A program made the translations under genes and the position numbers. A stretch of DNA of 64,000 nt, from positions 3,786,001 to 3,850,000 of the forward strand of contig OZ021722.1 of the NCBI GenBank assembly GCA_963978545.1, given 5' to 3'. Every line of letters begins with the position of its first letter. The stretch's first letter is position 1. This stretch comes from Linyphia triangularis. Its lineage: Eukaryota; Arthropoda; Arachnida; Araneae; Linyphiidae. Below are positions 1-10,037 of the stretch, piece after piece. Below the pieces are notes generated by a model that ran no database searches, had not been told where the DNA came from, and saw only the letters and a program-made list of their open reading frames with translations.

Positions 1-1380
1 TGTGTTTTCAATGAGGGAATTGTATTTTCGTGAAAATTGCTTTTTGGACCAACTTTAGACCCACTTCTTATTTAGTGAGTGTTATAAAATTCGTATTGGA
101 GATTTTCCTATGTATGAGCTTCAATATAAAAATGAGGAAAAATTTTTGAAAATTTTACTTTTTGAACAATAATTCATTGAAAAGTCAGCCATGTTATTTC
201 AATGGGGGAATTTTATTTTTGAGAAAATTGCACTTTTTGGACCAACTTTAGACCCACTTCTTATTTAGTGAATGTTATAAAATTCAAATTGGAGATTCTC
301 CTATATATGATCTTCCATATAAAAAAAGGGAAAATTTTTTGAAAATTTTACTTTTTGAACAATAATTCATTGAATAGTCCACCATGTGTTTTCAATAGGG
401 GAAATTTACTTTTGAGAAAATTGCACTTTTTGGACCAACTTTAGACTCACTTCTTATTTAGTGAGTGTTATTATATTGGAATTAGAGATTCTCCTATATA
501 TAAACTTCCATATCACAAACGGGAAAAAATTTTGAAAATTTTACGTTTCGAACAATTATTCACTGAACAGTCCGCCATGTGTTTTCAATCTGGTAATTTT
601 ATTTTTGAGAAAATTGAACTTTTCGGACCAAATTTAGACCCACTTCTTATTTAGTGAGTGTTATAAAATTGGAATTGGAATTTCTCCTATATAAAAGCTT
701 CAATATCACAAACAGAAAAAAATTTTGAAAACTTTACTTTTTGAACAATAATGCATTGAATAGTCCGCCATGTGTTTTCAATCTGGGAATTTTAATTTTG
801 AGAAAATTGCACTTTTTGGACCAACTTAAAACTCACTTCTTATTTAGTGAGTGTTATAAAATTGGAATTGGAATTTCTCCTATATAAAAGCTTCAATATC
901 ACAAACAGAAAAAAAATTTGAAAACTTTACTTTTTGAACAATAATGCATTGAATAGTCCGCCATGTGTTTTCAATCTGGGAATTTTAATTTTGAGAAAAT
1001 TGCACTTTTTGGACCAACTTAAAACTCACTTCTTATTTAGTGAGTGTTATAAAATTGGAATTGGAGATTCTCCTATATATAAGCTTCCATATCATAAACG
1101 GAAAAAAATTTTGAAAATTTTACTTTTTGAACAATAATTCATTGAACAGTCCGCCATGTGTTTTCAATCTGGGAATTTTATTTTTGAGAAAATTGAACTT
1201 TTCGGACCAAATTTAGACCCACTTCTTATTTAGTGAATGTTATAGAATTGGAATTGGAGATTCTCCTATATATAAGCTTCCATATCACAAACGGGAAAAA
1301 ATTTTGAAAATTTTAGTTTTTGAACAATTATTCATTTAATAGTCCCCCATGTTATTTCAATGGGGAATTGTATTTTCGAG
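1..1380. repeat. ~193-bp satellite, seven-plus tandem units
   Basis: An AT-rich unit recurs with its 'CCATGT' landmark at about 191, 384, 577, 770, 963, 1155 and 1349, a period of 192-194 bp. Every unit carries the same blocks in order: TTTTGGACCAACTTTAGACC, ACTTCTTATTTAGTGA, GGAGATTCTCCTATATA, then CTTTTTGAACAAT. The units starting near 770 and 963 look almost identical, which suggests recent unequal exchange. The array is already under way at base 1, so it extends beyond the left edge. Short ORFs inside it (for example 934-1137) are by-products of the repeat. Confidence 0.93.
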
Positions 1381-2099
1381 AAAATTGCTCAAATGCTTTC
1401 AAATTGCGAATTGGAGTTGGATATATGTTGTATAGTCATTCTTGTACCAAATTTTAATTAAAAAAAAGTATTCTAAAACTCAAAAATTCCAATTTTCGAA
1501 AATCTTTAAATATTTCAGTTTCGAGTGTATTTGAATGGAAAATTTCATTTTTAACAAATGGTTCCAAATTGTGTTTTTTTATTCAAAAACACTTTAAAAA
1601 GCAAACAAATTTCAAAATTTTGGCTAAAAAAACTATTTTTGAATAGCTCTATGAGAAGTTGAAATTTTGAAACGAAAGCGCTCAGAAACTGTTTTGAAGC
1701 ATTTGCGTTTTACTTAGCATTGCTTCGATTTTGAGTGCTAAAATACTATTTCATGAGCAAATTGATGATTAGAAAGAAATCGGGTGATGACTTTTATTAT
1801 CCTAGGCTACAAATTAAAGTTAAATTCGAAAATTGAAAATTTGAAAATTCCGTTAGGATTGACAAGTTTAATGTATTATGAAAGCGATATAAAGACTTTT
1901 TTGTTTTTTTCAGTAGCTGGATTTTGAGTATTAAAATTTCACTTTTATGGTGATTTGAATGTGGAAATCGATTCGCGTGATGATTTCTGTGACCCTAGTT
2001 GCAAAAAAAATTTAAAATTTTGAAAATTTAGATATGTTAAATTTTCTATACGGTTAACATGGGAAAAATTAAAAATTAAAAGTTTTGAAAGTACAATTT
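1381..2099. other. AT-rich stretch without recognisable gene
   Basis: AT-rich sequence between the satellite array and the isolated satellite fragment. I see no exon, RNA gene or clear terminal repeats. It may be intron of the NDOR1-like gene. Confidence 0.4.
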
Positions 2100-2196
2100 T
2101 TGGGACCAACTTTAGACCCATTTCTTATTTAGTGAGTGTTATAAAATTGGAATTGGAGATTCTCCTATATATAAGCTTCCATATCACAAACGGGAA
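2100..2196 (+). repeat. Isolated fragment of the 193-bp satellite
   Basis: A roughly 95-bp piece matching the satellite from GGACCAACTTTAGACCCA to CATATCACAAACGGGA. It is separated from the main array by ~700 bp and stops within about ten bases of the NDOR1-like coding segment. Confidence 0.85.
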
Positions 2197-2203
2197 GCCC
2201 CAG

Positions 2204-2323
2204 GGTGTGAGGGAGGCATTCCTGAAGGTGTTTCAGAAGGAAGGGGGTGAGGAGGAGGGTAGTGTGAAGTATCTGCAGATGATTGAAAATGAGAAGAGGT
2301 ATCAAGTGGAGACGTGGGCATAA
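2204..2323 (+). CDS. NDOR1: NADPH-dependent diflavin oxidoreductase, C-terminal exon (partial)
   Basis: The last 39 codons and TAA stop of what looks like NDOR1, the FMN/FAD reductase that passes electrons from NADPH to anamorsin/CIAPIN1 in cytosolic iron-sulphur cluster assembly. The segment reads GVREAFLKVF, then QKEGG, an acidic linker, KYLQMIENEKRYQ and the terminal VETWA. The '-V-EAF--IFQ-EGG' start and the aromatic 'R-(Y/F)Q-ETWA' end are the family's usual C-terminal NADP(H)-binding tail. The start is set at the CAG preceding GGT GTG AGG as a possible acceptor, but there is no polypyrimidine tract: satellite DNA lies immediately upstream and the frame stays open into it. The rest of the gene would lie left of the window. 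It could instead be a truncated or captured fragment. Base composition is clearly richer in G than its surroundings, as expected of coding DNA. Confidence 0.7.
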   Translation, partial: GVREAFLKVFQKEGGEEEGSVKYLQMIENEKRYQVETWA

Positions 2324-2331
2324 TGTGTAGT

Positions 2332-2337
2332 ATTAAA
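2332..2337 (+). promoter_or_regulatory. Candidate poly(A) signal ATTAAA for NDOR1-like exon
   Basis: ATTAAA lies 9 bases after the stop codon, in AT-rich DNA with further AATAAT-like words. Such signals are easy to find by chance in this composition. Confidence 0.35.
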
Positions 2338-2439
2338 TAATATATTTATTAAGCAGATATATTTTAAGTGTATAGTATAGGAATTTGCAGGGCTCTATTC
2401 AACAGAATTTAAATTGTTTTCAGTGTGGACTCTGAAAAT

Positions 2440-3150
2440 TTCATGGGTAACAGTTGCCTAAAATTCCTTAAATTTGTTTCTCCCTAAAATTGTACTTGCA
2501 TGATTTGATAATTCCAATTGTTTTTTATTCCTCCAGATAAGAAAAGTAGATTTAATGAAATTTGCATATGCTAGTCAAAATTGTATAATTGTTTAATTAT
2601 ATAACCGTTACTTTGCTAAACAATTGTTTGAAGTTCAATTTTTTGAAACTTGGCAGTTTTTTGCAGGTATTGAAACAAGCTTTGGAAAGACTATCAGGGA
2701 TGACACTATTCCTCCTTTTGGAGGATTTCCTCCTTTTTGGGGTTTTATGTGACATTTTCCTTCTCTTTGTCCTTGTTTGAAGGATCTGCATTTTTTTTTT
2801 TATCTGAACCAGTTTTTCCTGCAAAAAGTATACTTTTCCTCATGTCTGAACAGAAGATTTTCCCTCTTAACTCCCCTTTCCTCACAGATTACTTCACTAA
2901 CTCCTAATATTTTAAATGTAATTATTATATAGTAAGAGAAATTTCATTGTATCTTTAAAATTATTGAATCATCTTTCCTGAATACTTATTTTGTAGATTT
3001 TTTCTGTATTCCTTCCGCGAGCTTCTTTAACAAATTTTTGGATTTCCTCCTTTTTGCTCTAGGATCACTCTCATCCCTGGAATATGTCTGTGTTAGGAGC
3101 TTATGTCAGCTTCAAAAGAAGTATTCCAAAAAATGTTTACAAATCATCTC
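2440..3150 (+). repeat. Dispersed degenerate repeat (CTAAAATTCCT / AAAGTATACTTTTCCT family)
   Basis: Diverged pieces of the same sequence recur at about 15520-15700, 17760-18130, 30530-30840 and 41050-41700. Shared blocks include GCAAAAAGTATACTTTTCCT, AGATTTTCCCTCTT and 'TTTCATTGTATCTTTAAAAT'. The ends are not defined and no transposase is visible. The ORFs here are not conserved between copies. Confidence 0.65.
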
Positions 3151-3742
3151 ATCTTTTAAGAATTATACCTAAACTTTTTGGAAATCATCCCTAAAATGTT
3201 CCTGAAATTATTCCCAATATTCCTACCTAACCTTCTAAGAAAACTTACTGCATCCCCTGAAATCGACATGTGTGCTGTGCATTCCTTACCAATATAGTAA
3301 TAATCCTTTTTGGTAAAAATTCAAAACAGTGTGAGGGAGTCAATTTATTCAAGCATTCTAGTTGTTGACTTGAATAAAATCATGGCTATTAATTTTTTTT
3401 GCCATTTTCATAAATTTTACTCTTTTTTTTTGTTATCAGTAGTTACACATTAGATTAATATCTATTTAAAAATTGTTAATCTAGTCAAATTCTAAAATTA
3501 TAAATCTAATCAAATTAATTAAGCTAATGAATCTGTTTGATTAAAAAAAATTCTCAGTTCAGTTCTATATTGATAATATAGAAATGTCTATTGAGCAGCA
3601 CTCCAACACTTTAACTGTAATAATGTAAAAAATTAAGGCACCATTTTGCAATTTTGTTTGGTATTACCCTACTACAAGTTCAAACATTTCGCAATATTTT
3701 GCCACTTTAAAAACTTTAAAAAGTTGTTTTTAAAAATTTTTT
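3151..3742. other. No recognisable feature
   Basis: AT-rich sequence with no exon, RNA gene or clear repeat boundary that I can support. Confidence 0.4.
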
Positions 3743-3856
3743 AGTACTTTTCGGTTAGCCAGGTGCAAGTGAAAAGTCGGCAAATAATCATGACCTAAAA
3801 CTTCGCAAAAAAAAAAAAAAATTGGCAGGATTTGTACCTGGCTAACCGAAAAGTAC
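3743..3856. mobile_element. Short foldback MITE, ~114 bp
   Basis: The arm AGTACTTTTCGGTTAGCCAG is mirrored by CTGGCTAACCGAAAAGTAC at the other end, about 25 bp of near-perfect inverted repeat around an A-rich centre. Length and structure suit a non-autonomous foldback element. No certain target duplication was seen. Confidence 0.75.
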
Positions 3857-4183
3857 CCATATTTTAATGTTCAGATTGATATAATAATTAAATAAAAACA
3901 TAAAATATTTAAATAAAAAAAATAATAATTTCTGTGTCTGAGATGTTTGTATATTTCGCATAAGAAATATATTTCATTTTTTTTTAAATAGGAAATTATT
4001 ACTATTTTTTAAATAAAAATCATTATTTTCTAAAGTAAAAAATAAACTATTAAGTGGTAAAATAAGTTTCAATTATTGTGATTTATCTGTGTAACATAGG
4101 GCAGTTCTTAAATTCGAACTCGCTTCACTGAGGAAAAATCTGGTTAACTTTTGATAATCAGTTCAGTTGATGTCCCCTCCCTT
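3857..4183. other. No recognisable feature
   Basis: Very AT-rich. I see no gene or bounded repeat. Confidence 0.4.
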
Positions 4184-5728
4184 CCCTAGTAGCAATTTTA
4201 CCTAGGGCGATGATCTTAATTCCATCCCCAGGTGAATCGCCGATGATTGGCGATTCACCGGAAACTCACTCTAAACTTATCTTTCCCTTGGCAACTAATC
4301 CATTTTGTCCCCGTGGCCGACCATTGGCCGATGTCCGGAAACTGATCGAATTCGAGCAGAAGCCGACAAGAATTAGTTCGAAGGCCGAGGGAAAAGGGGG
4401 AAGTACGAGCACTATCCGAGGAAAATTTTGCTCTCAAGAAATATCGAAACAATGGTCGTTATTTGGTCGAAAATATCAATTAATAAACATTAAATAATTA
4501 TAAAGATGTAAGTATCGAATATTAAAAACGACAAGTTAAAATAATGCAAAACTAAAATATTTACCCAGAGCGCGTAATTCTTATATGGTAGTATTTCCAG
4601 TGACATTTTAAGAGTACAAATCGAAGTTATAACACTACCAAATTACTCACACCAGAATTGTCTAAATTACTTACCTTGGGATCGAACCAAGGACGGTTAT
4701 CTCTGGAGTGCGTTGACATGGCCACTGGACTGTAGTTACTTGTGATTTTATGGTATAGCAATTGTATTGTAGTACAAAACTCTGCTATCATACAGACTTT
4801 GCAAGGAAATTGACCGACATTTTTTTTTTTTATATATGGGGTATTTTCGGAAAATAGCAAATCTTCCATAAATTTGGGAAAATGATATTAATTTATTTAT
4901 TATAGCAAAAAAATAATAGTGTCAAATAAATAGTGTCGCCATCTATTTTGTAAAATTTTAACTAACTGACCAGTAAATTTCATGATATTTTTTGAAATGC
5001 AATTTAAGAGTTTACTTAATAATTTTGACATTTAAAAAAATATATTTAATTTTTAAATTTTTTAAAAAACTATATCCAATTTGATTAACTTTTTGAAACA
5101 TATAAACATATTTTTATTTTACTTAAAAGATGTTTAAAAAACGGACCAAAATGAGTTCAGCAAATTATAATGAAAACTATTTAAAAACAAGGACTATATT
5201 TTTATTTTATATTAAATTGAAATGAGAATTTATTTTTAATTTTAGAAAATTGTTCCTATATTTTTTTACTATATAAAAACTTTTATTTATGGATTTTATT
5301 GACGTATTAGATAAGCAATATATAATTATGTAGTTTGCATTTTTTCAAAATATATTTTTACATTTAAAAATTTTCGTACACTTATTTTTAAAATATTTTT
5401 CACCTATTGCCAAAGCGAAATGTTTAGCAAATTGTATACTTGATTTAAATTTGAAATACATTCAAGGATCGCCTCTAATTCAGTGGAATTGCAAGAAAAA
5501 GAAACATAAGTTTTTTTATCGCCTGTCGATGTCGTTCCGATATCTTTTGCCGATCAAAAATTTCACCGGCCACCGATGTTGGGAAGATATCTTTTCCTGA
5601 TGAGTTTAGGGTCATCGGCAGACGAGGAAATACGGGTGTGTTTATATATCAGTCTGGGGAATCGCCGATGACTTTGATGAATTCCGATCATTGGCCGACG
5701 AAACGCCATGCAGTGATTGCTACTAGGG
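4184..5728. mobile_element. Putative DNA transposon, 13-bp TIRs, no intact transposase
   Basis: CCCTAGTAGCAAT at 4184-4196 is exactly mirrored by ATTGCTACTAGGG at 5716-5728. The terminal regions also share GC-richer words built on GATCGG, CGCCGATGA and TTGGCCGA, unlike the AT-rich middle. Near the left end, 4231-4259 forms an 11-bp perfect hairpin stem (GGTGAATCGCC) with a 7-base loop. No long ORF is present, so this is probably a non-autonomous or decayed element. The target duplication is unclear (only TT on both sides). Confidence 0.6.
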
Positions 5729-5829
5729 TTACCACTGAAAATGTAATAGCAATCTCTTTTTAGAATCAACATTAATTTATTTCATCTTTTCAAAGCACGT
5801 AATCCTATTTTTAATTCTTTCACCATTAC

Positions 5830-6405
5830 TCACTGGGTGGAACGGATGAAGACATCAAATGTAGGATTAAAAAAGCTCAAAATGCTTTTAGAATGCTTTT
5901 TAAAGTATGGAAGTCATCAAACTTAAACATTTCTCTTAAATTAAAAATTTATAATGCAATAGTAAAGTCAATACTACTATATGGCAGTGAAACTTGGAAA
6001 ATCACAAAGCAACAGGAAAATAAATTGAACGCATTCCATACTAAATGTTTAAGAAAAATTCTGAAAATTTATTGGCCGCAAAAAAATTTCAAATCGTGAT
6101 TTATATATCAAAACAGCAGATAAACCCTTAATCAATGACCTAAAGAGTAAAAGATGGCATTGGGTCGGCCATGTTCTTAGAAGGGACCCCAAATCCAATG
6201 AACGAATCGCCCTAACATGGTCTCCTGACCGGTAAAAGGAAGAGAGGACGACCAAGACTGACATGGAGGCGAATGATCTTGAAGGAAAGAGACAATCTCG
6301 GTTGGCCAAGCTGGGCTGTTGCCAGGGAGGCCGAGCTGAACAGGAGGGACTGGGTTTAGACAATTGCGGCCTCATGTCCCTACAAGGCGTAAAGAGGCTC
6401 AAGAC
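5830..6405 (+). pseudogene. LINE reverse transcriptase C-terminal remnant
   Basis: Conceptual translation gives the end of a non-LTR retrotransposon reverse transcriptase. An open stretch (5893-6099) contains the recognisable LLYGSETW and KLNAFHTKCLRKIL blocks. After a frame change near 6085 come words such as RDLYIKTADKPL, KRWHWVGHVLRRDP and IALTWSPD. A second frame change near 6235 precedes a GRPRLTWRR-like block. These are the thumb/C-terminal motifs common to RTE- and CR1-like LINEs. At least two frameshifts, plus loss of the 5' endonuclease and catalytic RT core, make it non-functional. The exact clade is not certain. Confidence 0.85.
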
Positions 6406-7366
6406 AAGACAAGACAATAAATGATTATATAAAAAAGAATAAATTAATACTTAAACAAGTGGCGCCGGAAAACCACTTCTCTTGCAATAAATCAGCTATA
6501 AAAAGCCGAGCTTAGGAAATAAACAAGACGCTTAAAATAATAATAACAGAAAAATACCCTATGTAACATTGAACCGGAGTTTTAAAATGGCATTTGTGCT
6601 TTTATTTACTTGGACTTTACAGGTTTTTTCCAATTTTATTTTAATTTTCAAAAGCTAGGGAAGTGCAAGTGCACCATTTTGTACCCCTCCTGACCCATGA
6701 TTATGAAGTGTATGGCAAAATATTGAATATTGGTGCCATTTTAACTGTGTCACAGCCAAGTCCAAATTTTAGTTTTGAAATGTGAATAAAGAAAATCGAA
6801 AAAACACATGGAACTACAAAAGGATCTTCAAAAAACTAAAAATGTTTGAAAATATCGATATATCGGTGACTTTTATAGATATTTTTAATATCGATATTTT
6901 TTTACAAATATCATCATATCGATATATCGTCGACCTCTACTTAAAACAGTCATTCAAAAGTAAAATATTTTTGTTCAAAATACTCATTGAAATTTTTGAT
7001 TTTGTAATAAAGTGAATATGATAATGTTTTAGAGATCAAATTTAGATTTTGTTGAGACCAATGCAAATACTCATTTATGGACCTTTTGGGAAAGTTTTTT
7101 GAAATGTTGAACTCGAACTTGAGCAACATCAAGTTTTGTGGTATATAGTTTAATTCGTTTGAAAAAAAGTCTTATACGGTTTCAAATGTCGTATCTGTTT
7201 CATATTGTAACAGTTGTCATGTATGGCTCTTTTACCATAACAATATAAACCTATGTGTGTACTTGCTTCTTCATATAAATTTGCAATCTTCTCATAAATT
7301 AAAAAAATTCTTACATATTTCAGTACACCACAGAATAACCTCGTTAACAGTTTTACTAGTCGATTA
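6406..7366. other. AT-rich intergenic DNA with ATCGATAT cluster
   Basis: No gene is recognised. At 6855-6935 the palindromic word ATCGATAT and close variants occur about five times (for example at AATATCGATATATCG), an unusual local concentration that may be transposon subterminal sequence. Confidence 0.4.
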
Positions 7367-7375
7367 GACTATAGC

Positions 7376-8474
7376 AAGGCTAAACTCGATTCAAGGGGGA
7401 ATAAGGCTTTGACAATGGCTCATTTCGCGACAACCAACCTACGAGATAAATGTTCTACTTGGACAGCGCCAATCCGGGGTAGTGGCGAAAATCCTAACCA
7501 TTAACCAAAACAAACAAATCATAAAACGAAACATAGCATATTTACATAACTTTATGTAAATAGAAAAATAATTTAATTCATTAGTTTGTTAATACTAGGG
7601 TGAACCTACCAGTAATTGACCATTTAGTGCAAGTTTCTACACATTTAATTTTTTTTCTTGAAAAATTATTAACGGAATACTATGAAAACTTCCCAAAATA
7701 TCAATTGATTAATAAATAAATAAATTAACATGATGTTTCAGTCCTTTTTACAATTTCATATATCATCAGAATTTCTTACCAAAAGCAATTTTGCCATTAA
7801 TTGACCAAGTAGTAATTGACCATTTCTTTTCCAGAATAAAACCCAAAGTTAATTGTTAATTTTTTTTTATAAAATGCTCTAATATTCATAAATTAACTAT
7901 TAAATGAATTAAAAAAAGGAAGTAAAAATAAATATAATCAATTTTAATTAATGAAAACATTGGAACATCATAAAATATAGTGTGATGATATAGATATCTT
8001 ACTCAAAAAATTAAAACAAGAAAATCGAAATAATATAGAAAAGACTATCTAATCCTATATTTTCAATTCTGAATAAATTTAGATGAAAAGAATTGATTTT
8101 AAAGGATATTATTTCTTGAACAGTATCAAAAAGCATCAGTTTATCTAAAGGAACTCGTTTTAGTTCTAATAAATCAGCTGGGAATTCGTGAAAATATATT
8201 TTATCGACCGTGCTATTTGACTTAGATAAAGGTACACAGCAATAGACCGTCATTTTATAATGTTTTGGGAATTAAAAGAGTAAGTAATTACAAAAATCAC
8301 TTACCAAACGATAGCAACATCCTATTGAAGCATGGTATTCAAAGCGAAATTATTCAAAACTATCCTACTAGACCAGTGCCATCTAGTGGTAAACGGTCAA
8401 ACTAAGGTGGTATTTGAAATCCTTTGATCTTTACCGCACTGTCATAGCCGCGTTGAATCAAGTTTAGCCGTGAC
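7376..8474 (-). mobile_element. P-like (THAP) DNA element, copy 1 of tandem pair
   Basis: About 1.1 kb. It opens with AAGGCTAAACTCGATTCA and closes with TGAATCAAGTTTAGCCGT, inverted repeats matching at 16 of 18 positions. It runs straight into copy 2. The outer left flank is GACTATAGC (7367-7375), repeated at 9583-9591 after copy 2, so the pair shares one 8-9-bp target duplication. A minus-strand ORF resembles the start of a THAP zinc finger, the DNA-binding domain of P-superfamily transposases. No transposase core is left. Confidence 0.8.
8011..8253 (-). pseudogene. THAP-domain transposase N-terminal remnant (copy 1)
   Basis: 80-residue ORF beginning MTVYCCVP with FHEFPAD at residues 21-27, the spacing and wording of a THAP domain (C2CH zinc finger). 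The residue expected to be the second zinc cysteine is Ser10. After residue ~33 the similarity stops, so the remainder of the domain and the catalytic part are missing. It is the internal remnant of a P-like element. Confidence 0.65.
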
Positions 8475-9582
8475 AAGGCTAAACTCGATTCAAGGGGGAA
8501 TAAGGCTTTGACAATGGCTCATTTCGCGACGACCAACCTACGAGATAAATTTTCTACTTGGACAGCGCCAATCCGGGGTAGTGGCGAAAATCGTAACTAT
8601 TAACCAAAACAAACAAATCATAAAACGAAACATAGCATATTTACATAACTTTATGCAAATAGAAAAATGATTTAATTCATTAGTTTGTTAATACTAGGGT
8701 GAACCTACCAGTAATTGACTATTTAGTGCAAGTTTCTACACATTTAATTTTTTTTCTTGAAAAATTATTAACGGAATACTATGAAAACTTCCCAAAATAT
8801 CAATTGATTAATAAATAAATAAATAAATTAACATGATGTTTCAGTCCTTTTTACAATTTCATATATCATCAGAATTTCTTACCAAAAGCAATTTTGCCAT
8901 TAATTGACCAAGTAGTAATTAACCATTTCTTTTCCAGAATAAAACTCAAAGTTAATTGTTAAATTTTTTTATAAAATGCTCTAATATTCATAAATTAACT
9001 ATTAAATGAATTAAAAAAAGGAAGTAAAAATAAATATAATCAATTTTAATTAATGAAAATATTGGAACATCATAAAATATAGTGTAATGATATAGATATC
9101 TTACTCAAAAAATTAAAACAAGAAAATCGAAATAATATAGAAAAGACTATCTAATAATCCTATATTTTCAATTCTGAATAAATTTAGATGACAAGAATTG
9201 ATTTTAAAGGATATTATTTTTTGAACAGTATCAAAAAGCATCAGTTTATCTAAAGGAACACGTTTTAGTTCTAATAAATCAGCTGGGAATTCGTGAAAAT
9301 ATATTTTATCGACCGTGCTACTTGACTTAGATAAAGGTACACAGCAATAGACCGTCATTTTATAATGTTTTGGGAATTAAAAGAGTAAATAATTACAAAA
9401 ATCACCTACCAAACGATAGCAACATCCTATTGAAGCATGGTATTCAAAGCGAAATTATTCAAAACTATCCTACTAGACCAGCGCCATCTAGTGGTAAACG
9501 GTCAAACTAAGGTGGTATTTGAAATCCTTTGATCTTTACCGCACTGTCATAGCCGCGATGAATCAAGTTTAGCCGTGGCCGT
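8475..9582 (-). mobile_element. P-like (THAP) DNA element, copy 2 of tandem pair
   Basis: Nearly identical to copy 1, with a few substitutions, one extra AAAT unit and a 3-base insertion. It has the same termini. The junction between the copies lacks a full GACTATAGC, while the outer right flank has it (9583-9591). It ends only ~220 bp before the ZZZ3 start codon. Confidence 0.8.
9113..9358 (-). pseudogene. THAP-domain transposase N-terminal remnant (copy 2)
   Basis: 81-residue ORF, the duplicate of the one in copy 1 with a handful of changes and one inserted codon. It shares the Ser10 in place of the second zinc cysteine and ends at the same point, so the lesion predates the duplication. 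Confidence 0.65.
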
Positions 9583-9618
9583 GACTATAGCGGTTAAAAA
9601 AATCTATACATGATCTGG

Positions 9619-9634
9619 GTTGTCAATTGGCAAC
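9619..9634. promoter_or_regulatory. Palindromic X-box-like site upstream of ZZZ3
   Basis: GTTGTCAATTGGCAAC is an almost perfect inverted repeat 170 bp before the ZZZ3 ATG. The half sites resemble RFX X-box half sites, but the 4-base spacer is wider than usual. The promoter role is inferred from position only. Confidence 0.3.
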
Positions 9635-9803
9635 ATGAAAGTACTTTGTTGTTTGTGTTTGTAAACAAAAATCCTTATCCGGCGTTTGGTTTCATTGCAA
9701 TATCTTATTCAACAAAATTGTTCCGAAGTACAATTTTTAATTTCTTTGAAAACTACGTGGAGAGATGATTTACAAATACTAGCTCTATAGTTTAATCATT
9801 AGT

Positions 9804-10037
9804 ATGGAAGAAAACGAGGATTTCATTGATGTCGTGACACATGACGCTAGTTCTTCAGAAGCGATTAATAGAAATTCGCCTGACACAGCAGTTAATAAAG
9901 ATATAGAAATGGGTGTCATAGTAGATGATCCGGATTTTCAACCTCCAAAAGTGAACTATGAATCGATCGGGGAATTTTGTTTTGAGTCTGATGAGTTGGC
10001 TCTTAAAGGTAACGCTGATTACAAAAATCTTTTAGAG
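9804..10037 (+). CDS. ZZZ3: ZZZ3 exon 1 (residues 1-78)
   Basis: Starts at ATG in ATTAGTATGGAAG and ends at ...TTAGAG before GTGAGTAAG, phase 0. The encoded segment is acidic (MEENEDFIDVVTHD...) without a recognised domain. This is the least conserved part, so the start is the first in-frame Met of the ORF and not confirmed by homology. Confidence 0.85.

Noticed and set aside
2589..2824. Overlapping ORFs on both strands in the CCTTTTTGG repeat
   Set aside because: Part of a dispersed degenerate repeat with no conserved frame in the other copies.
4210..4497. 95-codon ORF within the 4184-5728 element
   Set aside because: Runs through the terminal repeat region and hairpin and has a different reading on the opposite strand (4255-4452). 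No domain.
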